Positions 36,079 through 45,316 are shown, numbered from the stretch's first letter. The stretch: 64,000 bases of DNA from Flavobacterium sp. CF108 (GCF_900129795.1 NZ_FQWW01000012.1:62001-126000); one strand, 5' to 3'. Notes: generated by a model not told the origin, from the sequence alone. Translations and numbers: made by a program.

Positions 36079-36109
36079 AAAAACGCTCTGTGAAAACAGG
36101 GCGTTTTTT
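36079..36109 (+). terminator. terminator of the second aconitase
   Basis: AAAAACGC-T-CTGT (36079-36091) pairs with ACAG-G-GCGTTTTT (36096-36109) around GAAA, with a T-run. Confidence 0.88.
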
Positions 36110-36454
36110 ATTTAAAAGCTATTATTCGAAAATTCGGGATCCACTATATCTTTTACTTTTTAAAGAAAAGAGTAAAAGATGCCACTACTATTTGAGCTGG
36201 CGCAAAATGTTTCAACATGAAAATTATATTAAAAAGTACCATAAAGAAGAGAAAATGCAATTGCCAGATAGACTAGAAGTTAAGGTTGAAGTGGAGGTTT
36301 TCTTGTTAATTTGAAGTAAATTAATTGTTAAAAAAAATGGTTTTTGTGCTTTAAAGAGTTAAATTCGCCTTTTTAGGTAATATATTCGCGCTTTTTTGAG
36401 TTTAAAATATTATCTAAACTTAAAAAAGGAGTAATAAACTTTGAATAGGTAAAT
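36110..36454. other. intergenic region, possible ORF remnant
   Basis: 345 bases. A 74-codon frame (36090-36314) starts inside the terminator and encodes nothing recognisable, so I do not call it. An inverted repeat, ATCTTTTACT/AGTAAAAGAT, lies at 36148-36180; its AGTAAAAG resembles the heptamer repeat after the acyl-CoA dehydrogenase. Nothing else was recognised. Confidence 0.5.
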
Positions 36455-37924
36455 ATGGTTTTTAGATTAATTATAGTATTGTTTTTTTTCAGTGTTGGCG
36501 CTTTTTCTCAGGAAAAATTTATCAAACATAAAATCTCAAAAGGAGAAAACCTTACTGTAATTGCTAAAAAATACGGATTAAAAGCTAAAGATATTAAAGA
36601 AGCAAATCCGGATGCGCCTAAAGTTTTAAAACTCAATTCGATTTTATTAATTCCGAATAAAAACGCAAAACCTTCACAAAACACTCCTCAAACAATTGCA
36701 AATAATACTTCTGGTTCTCACGAAGTTTTGCAAAAAGAAACACTTTGGGGAATCGCTAAAAAATACAATGTTTCTGTTGATGATTTGAAAAAAGCAAATC
36801 CAACGTTAGAAACTGAAGGGCTAAAAATAGGACAGCAGTTGAATATTCCGTCTAATAAGCCGGTAATTTCAGAAAATACAATTAAGACGAATGAAGCAAG
36901 GCCAGAAATTATTCCGGCAGCAGAAGGAGAAATTATTGTTGAAGTGCAGCCTAAGGAAACAAAATTTTCAATAGCCAAGAAATACGGAATAACAGTTGCA
37001 GAATTAGAGCGCCAAAATCCTTTTATTAAAAGGAAATTAGCGGTGGGTTACATGTTAAAAATCCGCACTTCAGCAGAAAAAGCAAATCAGAATATAAAGG
37101 ATGCTTCTGCTGCACAAACTCAGGCTGCTGAAAAAACTGTTACTAATAATACCCCAGGAGCTGATTTGAAACCAAATAACACTTCTGTGACAGTTTCAGA
37201 AAATGTAATTAAAGCTGATGGAGGAAAACCAGAAATTAATCCTGCAGCAGATGTTGAAGTTGTTGTTGAAGTGCAGCCCAAGGAAACAAAATATGCGATA
37301 GCCAAGAAATATGGCATAACGGTAAAAGAATTAGAACGCCAAAATCCGTTTATTAAAGGAAAACTTCCAGTTGGATACGTTTTAAAAATAAGGACAACCA
37401 AAGAAAAAGCTGATGCATTAAATGCAGTAAGTTCTCCAGCGACTCAATTAGAAAATCCGACTACTGAAACTACAACTCAAATTGCAGACAATACAGTGAT
37501 TAAAAAAGATTCAACTTTTGTTTATAATGGCAATCACTCTGATTTAATTGACCAGTTAATTCTAAACGCTACAGAAAATATAGGAACCCGTTATCGTTCT
37601 GGCGGAACTACAAAAGCAGGTTTTGATTGTTCTGGTTTAATGTTTTGCACCTATGGAAATTTTGATATAAAACTGCCAAGAAGCTCTATCGAGCAATCTC
37701 GCATTGGGACAAAAGTAGCTACTACAGAAGCGCAAAAAGGAGATTTAATTTTCTTTAAAACCAATGGAAGGCGCCAGATTAATCATGTAGGAATGGTCGT
37801 TGAAAATACTGATGGCGAAATCAAATTTGTGCATTCTTCAACACATGGAGGCGTTATGATCTCTTCAACTAAAGAAGCGTATTATCAAAGAGCCTTTTCG
37901 CAAATAAATCGTATTCTAGAATAA
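36455..37924 (+). CDS. secreted LysM/NlpC-P60 peptidoglycan endopeptidase
   Basis: A 489-residue cell-wall hydrolase. The signal peptide (to about 19, GAFSQ) is followed by four LysM modules. The third and fourth are near-identical copies, both with VEVQPKETK and KKYGITV and both with ELERQNPFIK, pointing to a recent internal duplication. The NlpC/P60 catalytic domain has Cys392 (FDCSGL), His444 (NHVGMV) and His460 (FVHSS). It probably cleaves stem peptides in the periplasm or at the septum. Its last 9 bases overlap the end of the convergent response regulator gene. Confidence 0.92.
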   Translation: MVFRLIIVLFFFSVGAFSQEKFIKHKISKGENLTVIAKKYGLKAKDIKEANPDAPKVLKLNSILLIPNKNAKPSQNTPQTIANNTSGSHEVLQKETLWGIAKKYNVSVDDLKKANPTLETEGLKIGQQLNIPSNKPVISENTIKTNEARPEIIPAAEGEIIVEVQPKETKFSIAKKYGITVAELERQNPFIKRKLAVGYMLKIRTSAEKANQNIKDASAAQTQAAEKTVTNNTPGADLKPNNTSVTVSENVIKADGGKPEINPAADVEVVVEVQPKETKYAIAKKYGITVKELERQNPFIKGKLPVGYVLKIRTTKEKADALNAVSSPATQLENPTTETTTQIADNTVIKKDSTFVYNGNHSDLIDQLILNATENIGTRYRSGGTTKAGFDCSGLMFCTYGNFDIKLPRSSIEQSRIGTKVATTEAQKGDLIFFKTNGRRQINHVGMVVENTDGEIKFVHSSTHGGVMISSTKEAYYQRAFSQINRILE

Positions 37925-38317
37925 AAATTTACTGGTAAGTTGTTTTTTTAACTCTTCGATCGGAAAAGGTTTATTTAAAAAATCCTTCACATATATATTA
38001 TCTTTTATACGCTTAATTTCTTCCTGATCTAGAGTTGAAGACATTACGAAAATCTGAATTTCATTTTTGATTTCTTCGTTTAGTGTTTCGAATATATCCA
38101 GAAATTCAAAGCCATTCATTATTGGCATCTGGATATCTAATAAGATAATTAAGGAATGGCAGATTTTTTTATTTTTAATAATCCACTGCAAACCTTCAAG
38201 GCCATTATTGGCAACAAAAATCTGATCTATATCCAGAACTTTTTTCAGCAGTTTTCTGGTAACAAGCTGATCAATCAAATTATCATCAATTAATAGAAAT
38301 AAAGGTTTAAGCTCCAT
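37916..38317 (-). CDS. single-domain response regulator (CheY-like)
   Basis: A 133-residue receiver domain without an output domain. The acidic pocket is LIDDN near the N-terminus, the phospho-acceptor is Asp61 in LLDIQMPIMNG, the Thr/Ser switch is in FVMSS, and the conserved Lys is in LNKPF. It overlaps the upstream histidine kinase gene by 11 bases, so it is translationally coupled and the likely phosphorylation target. Its output is probably protein-protein interaction or phosphotransfer. Confidence 0.92.
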   Translation of the reverse strand: MELKPLFLLIDDNLIDQLVTRKLLKKVLDIDQIFVANNGLEGLQWIIKNKKICHSLIILLDIQMPIMNGFEFLDIFETLNEEIKNEIQIFVMSSTLDQEEIKRIKDNIYVKDFLNKPFPIEELKKQLTSKFLF

Positions 38318-39740
38318 ATGAAGTTGGTATTGTTACAATGAATTTGCTTCCAATATTGCTTTCAGAAAATACCGAAATATTTCCTTTAATGTTTTCTACA
38401 GCTTCTTTAACGATGTAAAGCCCTAATCCTGAGCCTTTGTTTTTGTTTGTTCCAAAATACATTTCAAAAATATAATCCTTGCAGTCGTCATTAATCCCAA
38501 TTCCATTATCAGAAACTTCAATTTTATTAAAACCTTCATGGATATAAGTTTTAATCGAAATAAACATTTCTTGTTTAGTATTATCCGCATACTTGATAGC
38601 GTTAGAAAGTAAATTGCTGATAATGATTTTTAAACGCAGGCCGTCACTTTCAATTTGGTCCACTAATAATTCCTGTTTAAAAGTTATTTTACTGGCATTT
38701 TCGATATGCATCAATTGCGAAATGGCTTCATTGAATATCTCCTGCAAGCTTACAGGTTCCATTATAATCTGTTTCCGTTTGTTTTTAGAATAGTCAATAA
38801 TATCACTGATAAATTGATCCTGCTTAGCAAGACTCTGATACATCAAATGCAGATAATCTTTTATTTGATCAACATCATCTTCTAATTGAGTAATTTCTAT
38901 TAAGCCTTTTAAAGAAGTTATAGGCGATCTTAAATCATGCGAAGCGCTATATACAAAACGGTCTAACTCGTTATTGGCTAAAATTAGATTTTCATTTTTA
39001 ACCTCAATTTCTTTTTTTGAAACAATTAAACGTTTTACCATTATCGAATAATAAGAGCAAACACTTAAAATGATTATTAAAGTGAAAATAATATTAGTAA
39101 TGATAAGCAGGTTTTTGATTTTACGAGTTCCTTCTCCCAGCGTATTTGAAAAATTTCGTTCGTTAATAGTAAGTTTAGCACTAATACTGCTTATTTGATG
39201 AAGAAATTTTATTTGATCAGCATGAGTTAAGGTGTTATGTTGGATTTTAGCATTAACTTGGGTTCCAATGATAAAAAGTTTCTCGATTAAAGCATCTCCT
39301 TCTTCCCATTCATGAATTGCTTTAGCCAAAAAAGGAACATTTTTAAAATTCACAAATAACCAAACAAGATCGTCTAAGTCATCCTTATGATTTCGACCAA
39401 TTGTAAAACCCTGTCTTGCTACTTTATTGTCACCGGCCTTTATAAGAGTTTTTCTGGCAATTCCGTCGCCTTGAGGCACTTTTAGTTCTTCTAAATATAA
39501 TTTATACTGATGTGGATCTTTATTATATAAATAGGTAATAAGATGGAGCGAAGCATCTTTTTGTCCTTTAGAGTAATGAGATTCTCCGTTTACATATGCC
39601 CTGTTAGCAGATAATATTTTGATCGTAAAAAAATTGATGCAGATTAACAATGCACACGAAATAAAAACGATCAAAATTAAAATAAAAACATTAGGCAGAC
39701 GAAAGCTCTTTAAAGATCGAATCTTGTCTATGATTTTCAT
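38307..39740 (-). CDS. membrane sensor histidine kinase
   Basis: A 477-residue kinase. Two membrane helices (about 19-40 and 209-234) enclose a periplasmic sensor domain of about 170 residues with no recognised fold. The HisKA domain has phospho-accepting His268 in SASHDLRSPITSL, and the HATPase domain shows NAIKYA, DNGIGI and GSGLGLYIVKE. It is expressed with the downstream receiver protein as a two-gene unit from the promoter at 39890-39922. The signal is unknown. Confidence 0.92.
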   Translation of the reverse strand: MKIIDKIRSLKSFRLPNVFILILIVFISCALLICINFFTIKILSANRAYVNGESHYSKGQKDASLHLITYLYNKDPHQYKLYLEELKVPQGDGIARKTLIKAGDNKVARQGFTIGRNHKDDLDDLVWLFVNFKNVPFLAKAIHEWEEGDALIEKLFIIGTQVNAKIQHNTLTHADQIKFLHQISSISAKLTINERNFSNTLGEGTRKIKNLLIITNIIFTLIIILSVCSYYSIMVKRLIVSKKEIEVKNENLILANNELDRFVYSASHDLRSPITSLKGLIEITQLEDDVDQIKDYLHLMYQSLAKQDQFISDIIDYSKNKRKQIIMEPVSLQEIFNEAISQLMHIENASKITFKQELLVDQIESDGLRLKIIISNLLSNAIKYADNTKQEMFISIKTYIHEGFNKIEVSDNGIGINDDCKDYIFEMYFGTNKNKGSGLGLYIVKEAVENIKGNISVFSESNIGSKFIVTIPTSYGA

Positions 39741-40194
39741 ATTAGTAGGTTAATATTAATATCCGGTCTATATCAAGCTTGTATGATTTTCTCTTTTTAA
39801 AATAGTATTGAGGCTGACTATTTTAAAGGTTAAAAATAAACAATTGTTAATAAAAATACTTAAATTTTAAGACTTATTGAGTCTTTAACCAAATTTAGTA
39901 AAAAATATGTATCTTTTTACAAGCGGTTGTTTTTTTCTTATTTATTTTTATATTTTAAATTTAAACAATTGATAATTAAAATTTTATGTTTGTTTTAAAT
40001 AATTGTTAATTTAAAAATATCATTTGATTATTACTTTATTTGATGAAAAATGTTATAGTAAAGAATGATTTTTTGTTTAATGTAAAAAAGCTGTAAAATA
40101 GTATGTAGCTTAAATTATGAATATTAAAATTCGAATTCATGCCAAAAATGACCACAGCCATTTTTGCATTCTGTATTTCTTCTTTCTGTATCTG
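39741..40194. other. AT-rich intergenic region
   Basis: 454 bases. It holds the promoter of the histidine kinase (39890-39922) and nothing else recognised apart from low-complexity AT DNA. Confidence 0.5.
39890..39922 (-). promoter_or_regulatory. promoter of the histidine kinase/response regulator operon
   Basis: Minus-strand TTG (39922-39920), 22 bases, TAAATTTG (39897-39890) matches the Bacteroidota consensus. It implies a leader of about 140 bases. Confidence 0.55.
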
Positions 40195-40533
40195 TTATTT
40201 TAAAAATCCAAAGCATTGATGTGATCGTTTTTTATTTTCAGATTCAGGAAGAAGAACTAACTTTTGTAATGCAATTTTTGTTGGATAAGTTTTAAGAAGT
40301 ACAATTGGAGTATAAGTTGGCTTTAACGGAATAGTATTTATAGCAAGTTGATAAGCTTCTGAATTGTAATCGGTTTTGTTTGGAATAGCATTAATAATAT
40401 AATTATTCAAAGTGATAAAAAGACTGTGAAAGTCATACTGATCATCATCTAGCAGAAGTTGTAATCCTATTTTGAAATCAATTTTATCTTGTGCAATTTG
40501 ATTAATAAGTTTTTCTCTAAAATTCAAATCCAC
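40195..40533 (-). CDS. hypothetical protein, possibly DUF5958-like
   Basis: A 112-residue cytoplasmic protein starting MDLNFREKLINQIAQDKIDF. The segment LKPTYTPIVLLK near residue 72 recalls DUF5958 proteins of Bacteroidota, but I am not sure. There are no catalytic or membrane features. It lies 87 bases downstream of, and on the same strand as, a SUKH-like gene, in AT-rich DNA lacking other genes. A role as an orphan immunity protein is conceivable but unsupported. Confidence 0.45.
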   Translation of the reverse strand: MDLNFREKLINQIAQDKIDFKIGLQLLLDDDQYDFHSLFITLNNYIINAIPNKTDYNSEAYQLAINTIPLKPTYTPIVLLKTYPTKIALQKLVLLPESENKKRSHQCFGFLK

Positions 40534-40620
40534 GATGCAGTTTTATTTAAGTTTGAATGCTTTAATTTATTATTTTTTTCGCTGAATTTGTGTTTAAATC
40601 CCCGATTATAAGGCATAATT

Positions 40621-41157
40621 CTATTTAATTCCGACAATTGTTTCAGAAAAAAAAGAAAAATATTTTTGATCAGACAGTATTTCTCTTACCTTATTTAGTG
40701 TTTCAGATTTTATTTCGGAAGTGTAGCTATCGCCTAAAAAACCAACTTTATCATAAGATACTAAAATTGAAATTAGATCAAGGAATGACTCAAAATCTTT
40801 TGAAATATAATTCATTATTTCAAAATTTTCTTCATCTAATAAAGCAATTTCATTGGTTTCTTTTATTACAATTAATAACTCAGAATCACGAAAACCAATA
40901 CTAACGAAATCTTTATGATCTTCATGATTTTTTAGTGTAAAACCTAAAAACGAAAAATTTTTAAAATTTACATTTTTATTGAATTGCTCCAATAAAACTG
41001 CATTTTCTAGAAATACAGCATTGGGTTTTATTGAAATTGAAAAATCAGAACTTATTTGTTCAGCATAATCCTGATCAAAACCCTTTTTTAGAAAATCTTC
41101 GATTGTAGGACAGACGTTTTTAATAGCGTCGATTTTGGTTTTTAATGTAAGGCTCAT
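40621..41157 (-). CDS. hypothetical protein, possibly SMI1/KNR4 (SUKH)-like
   Basis: A 178-residue soluble protein. The middle and C-terminal part (FVSIGFRDSELLIVIKETNE, then ISKDFESFLDLISIL) follows the layout of SUKH proteins, where strands are followed by a phenylalanine-containing FxxFL helix. SUKH proteins are often immunity proteins to polymorphic toxins (family knowledge). No toxin gene is adjacent, so if the assignment is right this is an orphan immunity gene. It probably forms a unit with the gene at 40195. Confidence 0.4.
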   Translation of the reverse strand: MSLTLKTKIDAIKNVCPTIEDFLKKGFDQDYAEQISSDFSISIKPNAVFLENAVLLEQFNKNVNFKNFSFLGFTLKNHEDHKDFVSIGFRDSELLIVIKETNEIALLDEENFEIMNYISKDFESFLDLISILVSYDKVGFLGDSYTSEIKSETLNKVREILSDQKYFSFFSETIVGIK

Positions 41158-41456
41158 AATGTGATTTAATATTAAAATAAAATTAATCTATAAAAAATGT
41201 TTACATTTTAAAAAGCAGTATTTAGTAACTAAAGTATTAATATTATTTTAATTTAAAGGAATACTATTATAAAACAAGATTTGATAAAATAATTGTTTTA
41301 GAAATAATTAATTATTATGTAGTTTTCAGATTGTTTTTATTACTATCTGCAGACTTAATTCAAATTTATACTCAAGAGGCTGATTATGTTATAAATTTTT
41401 AATAATCTAAAATTTCAGAAAAAAGTATATCTTTAACCAACCCAAAAACCAAAAAA
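41158..41456. other. AT-rich divergent spacer
   Basis: 299 bases between the SUKH-like gene and the second permease. No promoter with full consensus, repeat or small ORF was recognised. Confidence 0.45.
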
Positions 41457-42866
41457 ATGCAAGAAGAAAACCAAGAACACTTTAAAAGAGAACTAGGATT
41501 ATTAGACGGAACCATGCTTGTAGTTGGTTCTATGATTGGATCTGGAATATTTATTGTAAGTGCCGATATCGCCAGACAAGTAGGATCTGCCGGATGGCTT
41601 ACTTTAATTTGGCTGATTTCAGGATTAATTACCATTATCGCAGCCGTAAGTTATGGCGAATTAAGTGCTATGTTCCCAAAAGCCGGAGGACAATATGTGT
41701 ACTTAAAAGAAGCTTACAACAAATTAATTGCCTTTTTATACGGTTGGAGTTTTTTCGCCGTAATTCAAACCGGAACAATTGCAGCGGTTGGAGTAGCTTT
41801 CTCAAAATTTGCTGCTTATTTATACGAACCTTTTAGTGATGAAAATATACTTTATGAAATAGGTTCTTTCAAATTAAATGCAGCGCAGTTAGTATCGATT
41901 TTCACTATTATTTTATTGACTTATATTAATAGCCGCGGGGTTAAAAACGGAAAAATTCTTCAAACCGTTCTTACGATTATTAAAATTTTATCATTGCTGG
42001 GATTAATTGTTTTTGGATTAACGCTTGCAGCAAAAGCTTCGGTTTGGGATGCCAACTGGGCTGATGCATGGAATACACGTTCGTTTGATAAAGAAACGGG
42101 TTCTTGGCTGCCAATTGGCGGAACAGCTTTAATTACAGGAATTTCTGCTGCAATGGTTGGATCGTTATTTTCAAGTGATGCCTGGAACGGAGTTACTTTT
42201 ATTGCCGGAGAAATTAAAAATCCAAAACGTAACGTAGGTTTCAGTTTATTTCTGGGAACTTTTATTGTAACGATTATTTATGTTTTAACAAATATTATGT
42301 ATTTGGCTGTAATTCCGTTAGACGAAATCGCAACAGCAAAATCTGATCGTGTAGCAGTTGTAGCATCTCAATATATTTTCGGGAATATAGGAACATTGAT
42401 TATTGCGATCATGATTATGATTTCGACTTTTGCCTGTAACAATGGATTAATCATGGCTGGTGCGAGAGTTTATTATACAATGGCAAAAGATGGTTTGTTC
42501 TTTAAAAAAGCTGCTGTTCTAAACGAATCAAGCGTTCCTGCTTGGGCGCTTTGGGCACAATGTATTTGGGCTTCGGCTTTATGTTTGACTGGAAAATATG
42601 GTGATTTATTAGATTTCGTAATCATCATTGTTTTGATTTTCTATATTCTAACAATCTACGGAATCTTCATTTTGCGTAAAAAAATGCCAGATGCCGAGAG
42701 ACCTTATAAAGCTTTCGGATATCCATTTTTACCAATGTTATATATTATAATAGCAGCGGCAATTTGTGTTTCATTATTAATCACAAAATTCTCAACCTGC
42801 GGATGGGGAGTTTTAATTATGCTAACTGGAATTCCGGTTTACTACTTAACAAAACCAAAAAAATAA
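41457..42866 (+). CDS. APC-family amino acid permease (LAT/SteT-like)
   Basis: A 469-residue inner-membrane transporter with about 12 helices. The first helix carries MLVVGSMIGSGIFIVSADIA, the unwound glycine-rich substrate site of the APC fold. ALITGISAAMVGSLFSSDAW and FACNNGLIMAGARVYYTMAK match conserved stretches of the L-type/SteT subgroup. It differs clearly from the CAT-type permease at the left edge. The substrate is unknown. It is monocistronic, with a terminator at 42917. Confidence 0.9.
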   Translation: MQEENQEHFKRELGLLDGTMLVVGSMIGSGIFIVSADIARQVGSAGWLTLIWLISGLITIIAAVSYGELSAMFPKAGGQYVYLKEAYNKLIAFLYGWSFFAVIQTGTIAAVGVAFSKFAAYLYEPFSDENILYEIGSFKLNAAQLVSIFTIILLTYINSRGVKNGKILQTVLTIIKILSLLGLIVFGLTLAAKASVWDANWADAWNTRSFDKETGSWLPIGGTALITGISAAMVGSLFSSDAWNGVTFIAGEIKNPKRNVGFSLFLGTFIVTIIYVLTNIMYLAVIPLDEIATAKSDRVAVVASQYIFGNIGTLIIAIMIMISTFACNNGLIMAGARVYYTMAKDGLFFKKAAVLNESSVPAWALWAQCIWASALCLTGKYGDLLDFVIIIVLIFYILTIYGIFILRKKMPDAERPYKAFGYPFLPMLYIIIAAAICVSLLITKFSTCGWGVLIMLTGIPVYYLTKPKK

Positions 42867-42916
42867 AGTTTTTATTTCAAGTTTGAGGTTTCAAGTTTCA
42901 AACTCTAAAAAATACC

Positions 42917-42948
42917 AAAGCGCCTTGATAATCTCAAGGCGCTTTTTT
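42917..42948 (+). terminator. terminator of the second permease
   Basis: AAAGCGCCTTGA (42917-42928) pairs with TCAAGGCGCTTT (42934-42945), and the T-run continues. Confidence 0.9.
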
Positions 42949-43005
42949 GTGCAACAAATTATAACCAAAAATAAAATAAAATTCCTCAAAAAAAATATGA
43001 ATATG

Positions 43006-43109
43006 CCCACCGGTCTAACGGATTAAACGGGTTTACGCTGTTTTATTAAAACTATGCGATTGAATTAAAATAACCAGTGAAAACCCGTTTAATCCGTTAG
43101 AACCGTGGG
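43006..43109. repeat. long inverted repeat (29-base arms)
   Basis: The left arm, 43006-43034, is the reverse complement of the right arm, 43081-43109, apart from two adjacent bases. The arms begin and end CCCAC...GGGTTT and share the core TCTAACGGATTAAACGGG. A 46-base AT-rich spacer separates them. The layout is that of a head-to-head REP pair (REPIN-like). It carries no ORF. Confidence 0.88.
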
Positions 43110-43131
43110 AAAAAACTTTTGTAAAGCGAGT

Positions 43132-43875
43132 TTATTTAACAGAATAAGGAAGGGATAGATTTCCGCTGGCAACGGTATAAACTTTGTAAACGCCCAGCAT
43201 TGGTTTTTTTCCTTCTCCTTCATGTGAACCACCGGCACCAGTGCTGACTTCCATATAACAGCTTACAGCATCAAACTTGAAATTAGTTTTGTTATTGATC
43301 CTAAAATTGGGAACAATTACTTTTATTGAATTTCCTTTAGAAACGATATTAAAACCGGGACTGTCCATATACATTGCCATTCCGGGATTTGTTGGAGGTA
43401 AAATGACATTAGGATCACCTTTTGTAAATTCCCTAACAGAAAGTCCGCCCGCAACACGTTTATCTTCAACTAAAAGAACCCAATGAGCATGCCAAACCAA
43501 TCCGTCGTTAAGATAATTTCCGTCCAGATTTTCATCCCAAAGCGGAGTATCTTCAAAATCAGGATGTGAAGTCAGGGCAAGTGCTACGATTCCTTCGGCT
43601 TGACCGAAACCAATATCAGATGATTTTAAAGTGGTTGGAAAAACGTAAGCCAAAACGGGAGCTCCGTTTAATTGTCCAACAGGTTTAGGCATTGTTTTTC
43701 CGGCAGTTCCTTCAACCTTAATATCCCAAACCGTAATACCTAAATCTGCTTTATGAGTAATTGTGGCCGATTTTATCTTAAAGTCACTATTATTGTAAGT
43801 TCCGCATTTGTCACAGGCTTTCGAAACAGTGTAATTAAAAAAAATGAAGCATAAAATAAAAATTGATTTTTTCAT
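43132..43875 (-). CDS. secreted hypothetical protein with CxxC motif
   Basis: A 247-residue protein with a clear signal peptide (MKKSIFILCFIFFNYTVSKA) directly followed by CDKCG, a CxxC at the mature N-terminus. The rest looks like a beta-rich single domain with several histidines and acidic residues (DGLVWHAHWVLLVEDKRVAG), suggesting metal binding, but I do not recognise the family. It is probably periplasmic. It is monocistronic and downstream of a terminator. Confidence 0.6.
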   Translation of the reverse strand: MKKSIFILCFIFFNYTVSKACDKCGTYNNSDFKIKSATITHKADLGITVWDIKVEGTAGKTMPKPVGQLNGAPVLAYVFPTTLKSSDIGFGQAEGIVALALTSHPDFEDTPLWDENLDGNYLNDGLVWHAHWVLLVEDKRVAGGLSVREFTKGDPNVILPPTNPGMAMYMDSPGFNIVSKGNSIKVIVPNFRINNKTNFKFDAVSCYMEVSTGAGGSHEGEGKKPMLGVYKVYTVASGNLSLPYSVK

Positions 43876-43933
43876 AATTCATGTGGTTTAATGTTAATTG
43901 ATTTGTAAGAAACCAATACGTATGCCACATAAA

Positions 43934-43968
43934 AAAATGCCCGAAAAACAAAGCATTTTGGGCATTTT
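43934..43968 (-). terminator. terminator on the minus strand
   Basis: AAAATGCCC (43934-43942) pairs with GGGCATTTT (43960-43968). Read on the minus strand it ends in a T-run (A-run at 43931-43937). It lies about 170 bases past the gene ending at 44139. Confidence 0.8.
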
Positions 43969-44138
43969 ATGTTTTTGATACGCTGTTATATTTCGAGAAT
44001 CAAATTCTATTTCGTGAAATTTCGCTGCTTAAGAGAATAGAGGCAAGAAGATAGAATAAAGAGAAAAAAAGTTAGATAATCTCGCGAAGCCGCAAAGGTT
44101 TATTTTTCTTTGTGGTTTGGTATTTTATGTATTAAGAA

Positions 44139-44543
44139 TCAAAGTTCTTTTAAATCGTTATTGATTCTCTCTTCTGTAGGTCTTAAGAAAATAAGATATA
44201 TAATAATAAGGATTCCGAATAACACGAAATCTGGTTTTAAAAATAAGATTAAAAAAGCAGCGCCTTCTAAAACTGCCCATCGCATAATCGATGCTGTCTG
44301 ATAAATGGGTAATTTGTCTTCGGTTTTTAGTTTTGGGTCAATTTGTTTTAATTGTGATTTGAATAAAAAAGTACTCAAAACAAAGGCTAAAACAGGAATA
44401 AAAACATACACCAATGACGATGAATCAATATTGGGAATATTTAGTTTTTCGACTGAAAGTTCACCTAAAAAGAAATAAGCAACAATTGTTCCTGCACAAA
44501 TGGCAAGGTGAATAATTTGAAGGGTTTTGATTTTTTCGGTCAT
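44139..44543 (-). CDS. small membrane protein of unknown function
   Basis: A 134-residue protein with four predicted membrane helices: about 8-28, 45-62, 86-104 (MRWAVLEGAAFLILFL) and 107-121. A charged loop, KSQLKQIDPKLKTEDK, lies between the second and third. It resembles short conserved flavobacterial membrane proteins without known function. It is a single gene. Confidence 0.65.
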   Translation of the reverse strand: MTEKIKTLQIIHLAICAGTIVAYFFLGELSVEKLNIPNIDSSSLVYVFIPVLAFVLSTFLFKSQLKQIDPKLKTEDKLPIYQTASIMRWAVLEGAAFLILFLKPDFVLFGILIIIYLIFLRPTEERINNDLKEL

Positions 44544-44640
44544 GATTTGGTTTTTTTATGCAAGGTAAAACTAAATAGAATACCAAATATAAAACTTTAT
44601 GTTTTCGTGTTTTGATGGCAAAAACGCAGCAGATAAAAAC

Positions 44641-44670
44641 AAAAAAGGCACTACATAATGCAGTGCCTTT
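44641..44670 (-). terminator. terminator of the DUF1810 gene
   Basis: AAAGGCACT (44644-44652) pairs with AGTGCCTTT (44662-44670). The A-run on its left gives a T-tract on the minus strand. Confidence 0.85.
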
Positions 44671-44698
44671 ATACGTAAAAATCTATGAGTGTTATAAA

Positions 44699-45160
44699 CT
44701 ATATAACAACAGTTTCAGTAGATGATTTTATAGTTGAATTAATAATAGATATAGTAAGCGGGTCTGATTCTCCAGAGAAAAAAGCATCTAAAATTTCCTG
44801 AAATATAGGATTCGTATTTTCGGCCATTGAAAAAAGCGTCATTGAAGAACGTAATTTTCTAGCATCTAAATCGCCCAAAATTCCGTCAGCTGATTTTCTT
44901 TTAAAAGTCAATAAGATTTCAGAAATTTCAATAAGATGTTTTCCTAAAATAGGATGCTCCAGAAATTCTGAAGCTTCTTTTAGATCGGCAATCGCATAAA
45001 GATTTGAAGTATCACTAGTACCCAATCCTTTAATCTGAGGAAAAATAAACCACATCCAGTGTGTTTCTTTTTTTCCTTTTTTGATCTCAGCCAGGGCAGT
45101 AAGATAAAGTTTATTTTGCGCATCTAAGAAACGCGATAAATCATTGTTTGAATAAGCCAT
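44699..45160 (-). CDS. DUF1810 family protein
   Basis: A 153-residue soluble protein with the DUF1810 hallmarks THWMWFIFPQIKGLG, NLYAIADLKEASEFLEHPIL and LRSSMTLFS. The length is normal for the family. Its biochemical function is unknown. It is encoded by its own transcription unit between the DNA-repair genes and the small membrane protein. Confidence 0.85.
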   Translation of the reverse strand: MAYSNNDLSRFLDAQNKLYLTALAEIKKGKKETHWMWFIFPQIKGLGTSDTSNLYAIADLKEASEFLEHPILGKHLIEISEILLTFKRKSADGILGDLDARKLRSSMTLFSMAENTNPIFQEILDAFFSGESDPLTISIINSTIKSSTETVVI

Positions 45161-45316
45161 TTTGGTATTATATTTTAAAAAAGGGTTGCAAAACTAGTAA
45201 AAAAGAAAGGGTCTGCCTAATAAAACCTTCATACAATCAGTATTTTAACTTTTTTCGACAGAATTTTCCTCATCGTTATTAAATGGTGAAAAAACTCATT
45301 TTGAATTGATTATAAA

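Noticed and set aside
36090..36314. A 74-codon open frame after the second aconitase
   Set aside because: It begins inside the aconitase terminator, has no recognisable domain and a composition like intergenic DNA.
44110..44301. A 63-codon plus-strand frame opposite the small membrane protein
   Set aside because: Antisense shadow; the minus-strand frame has clear membrane helices and its own terminator.
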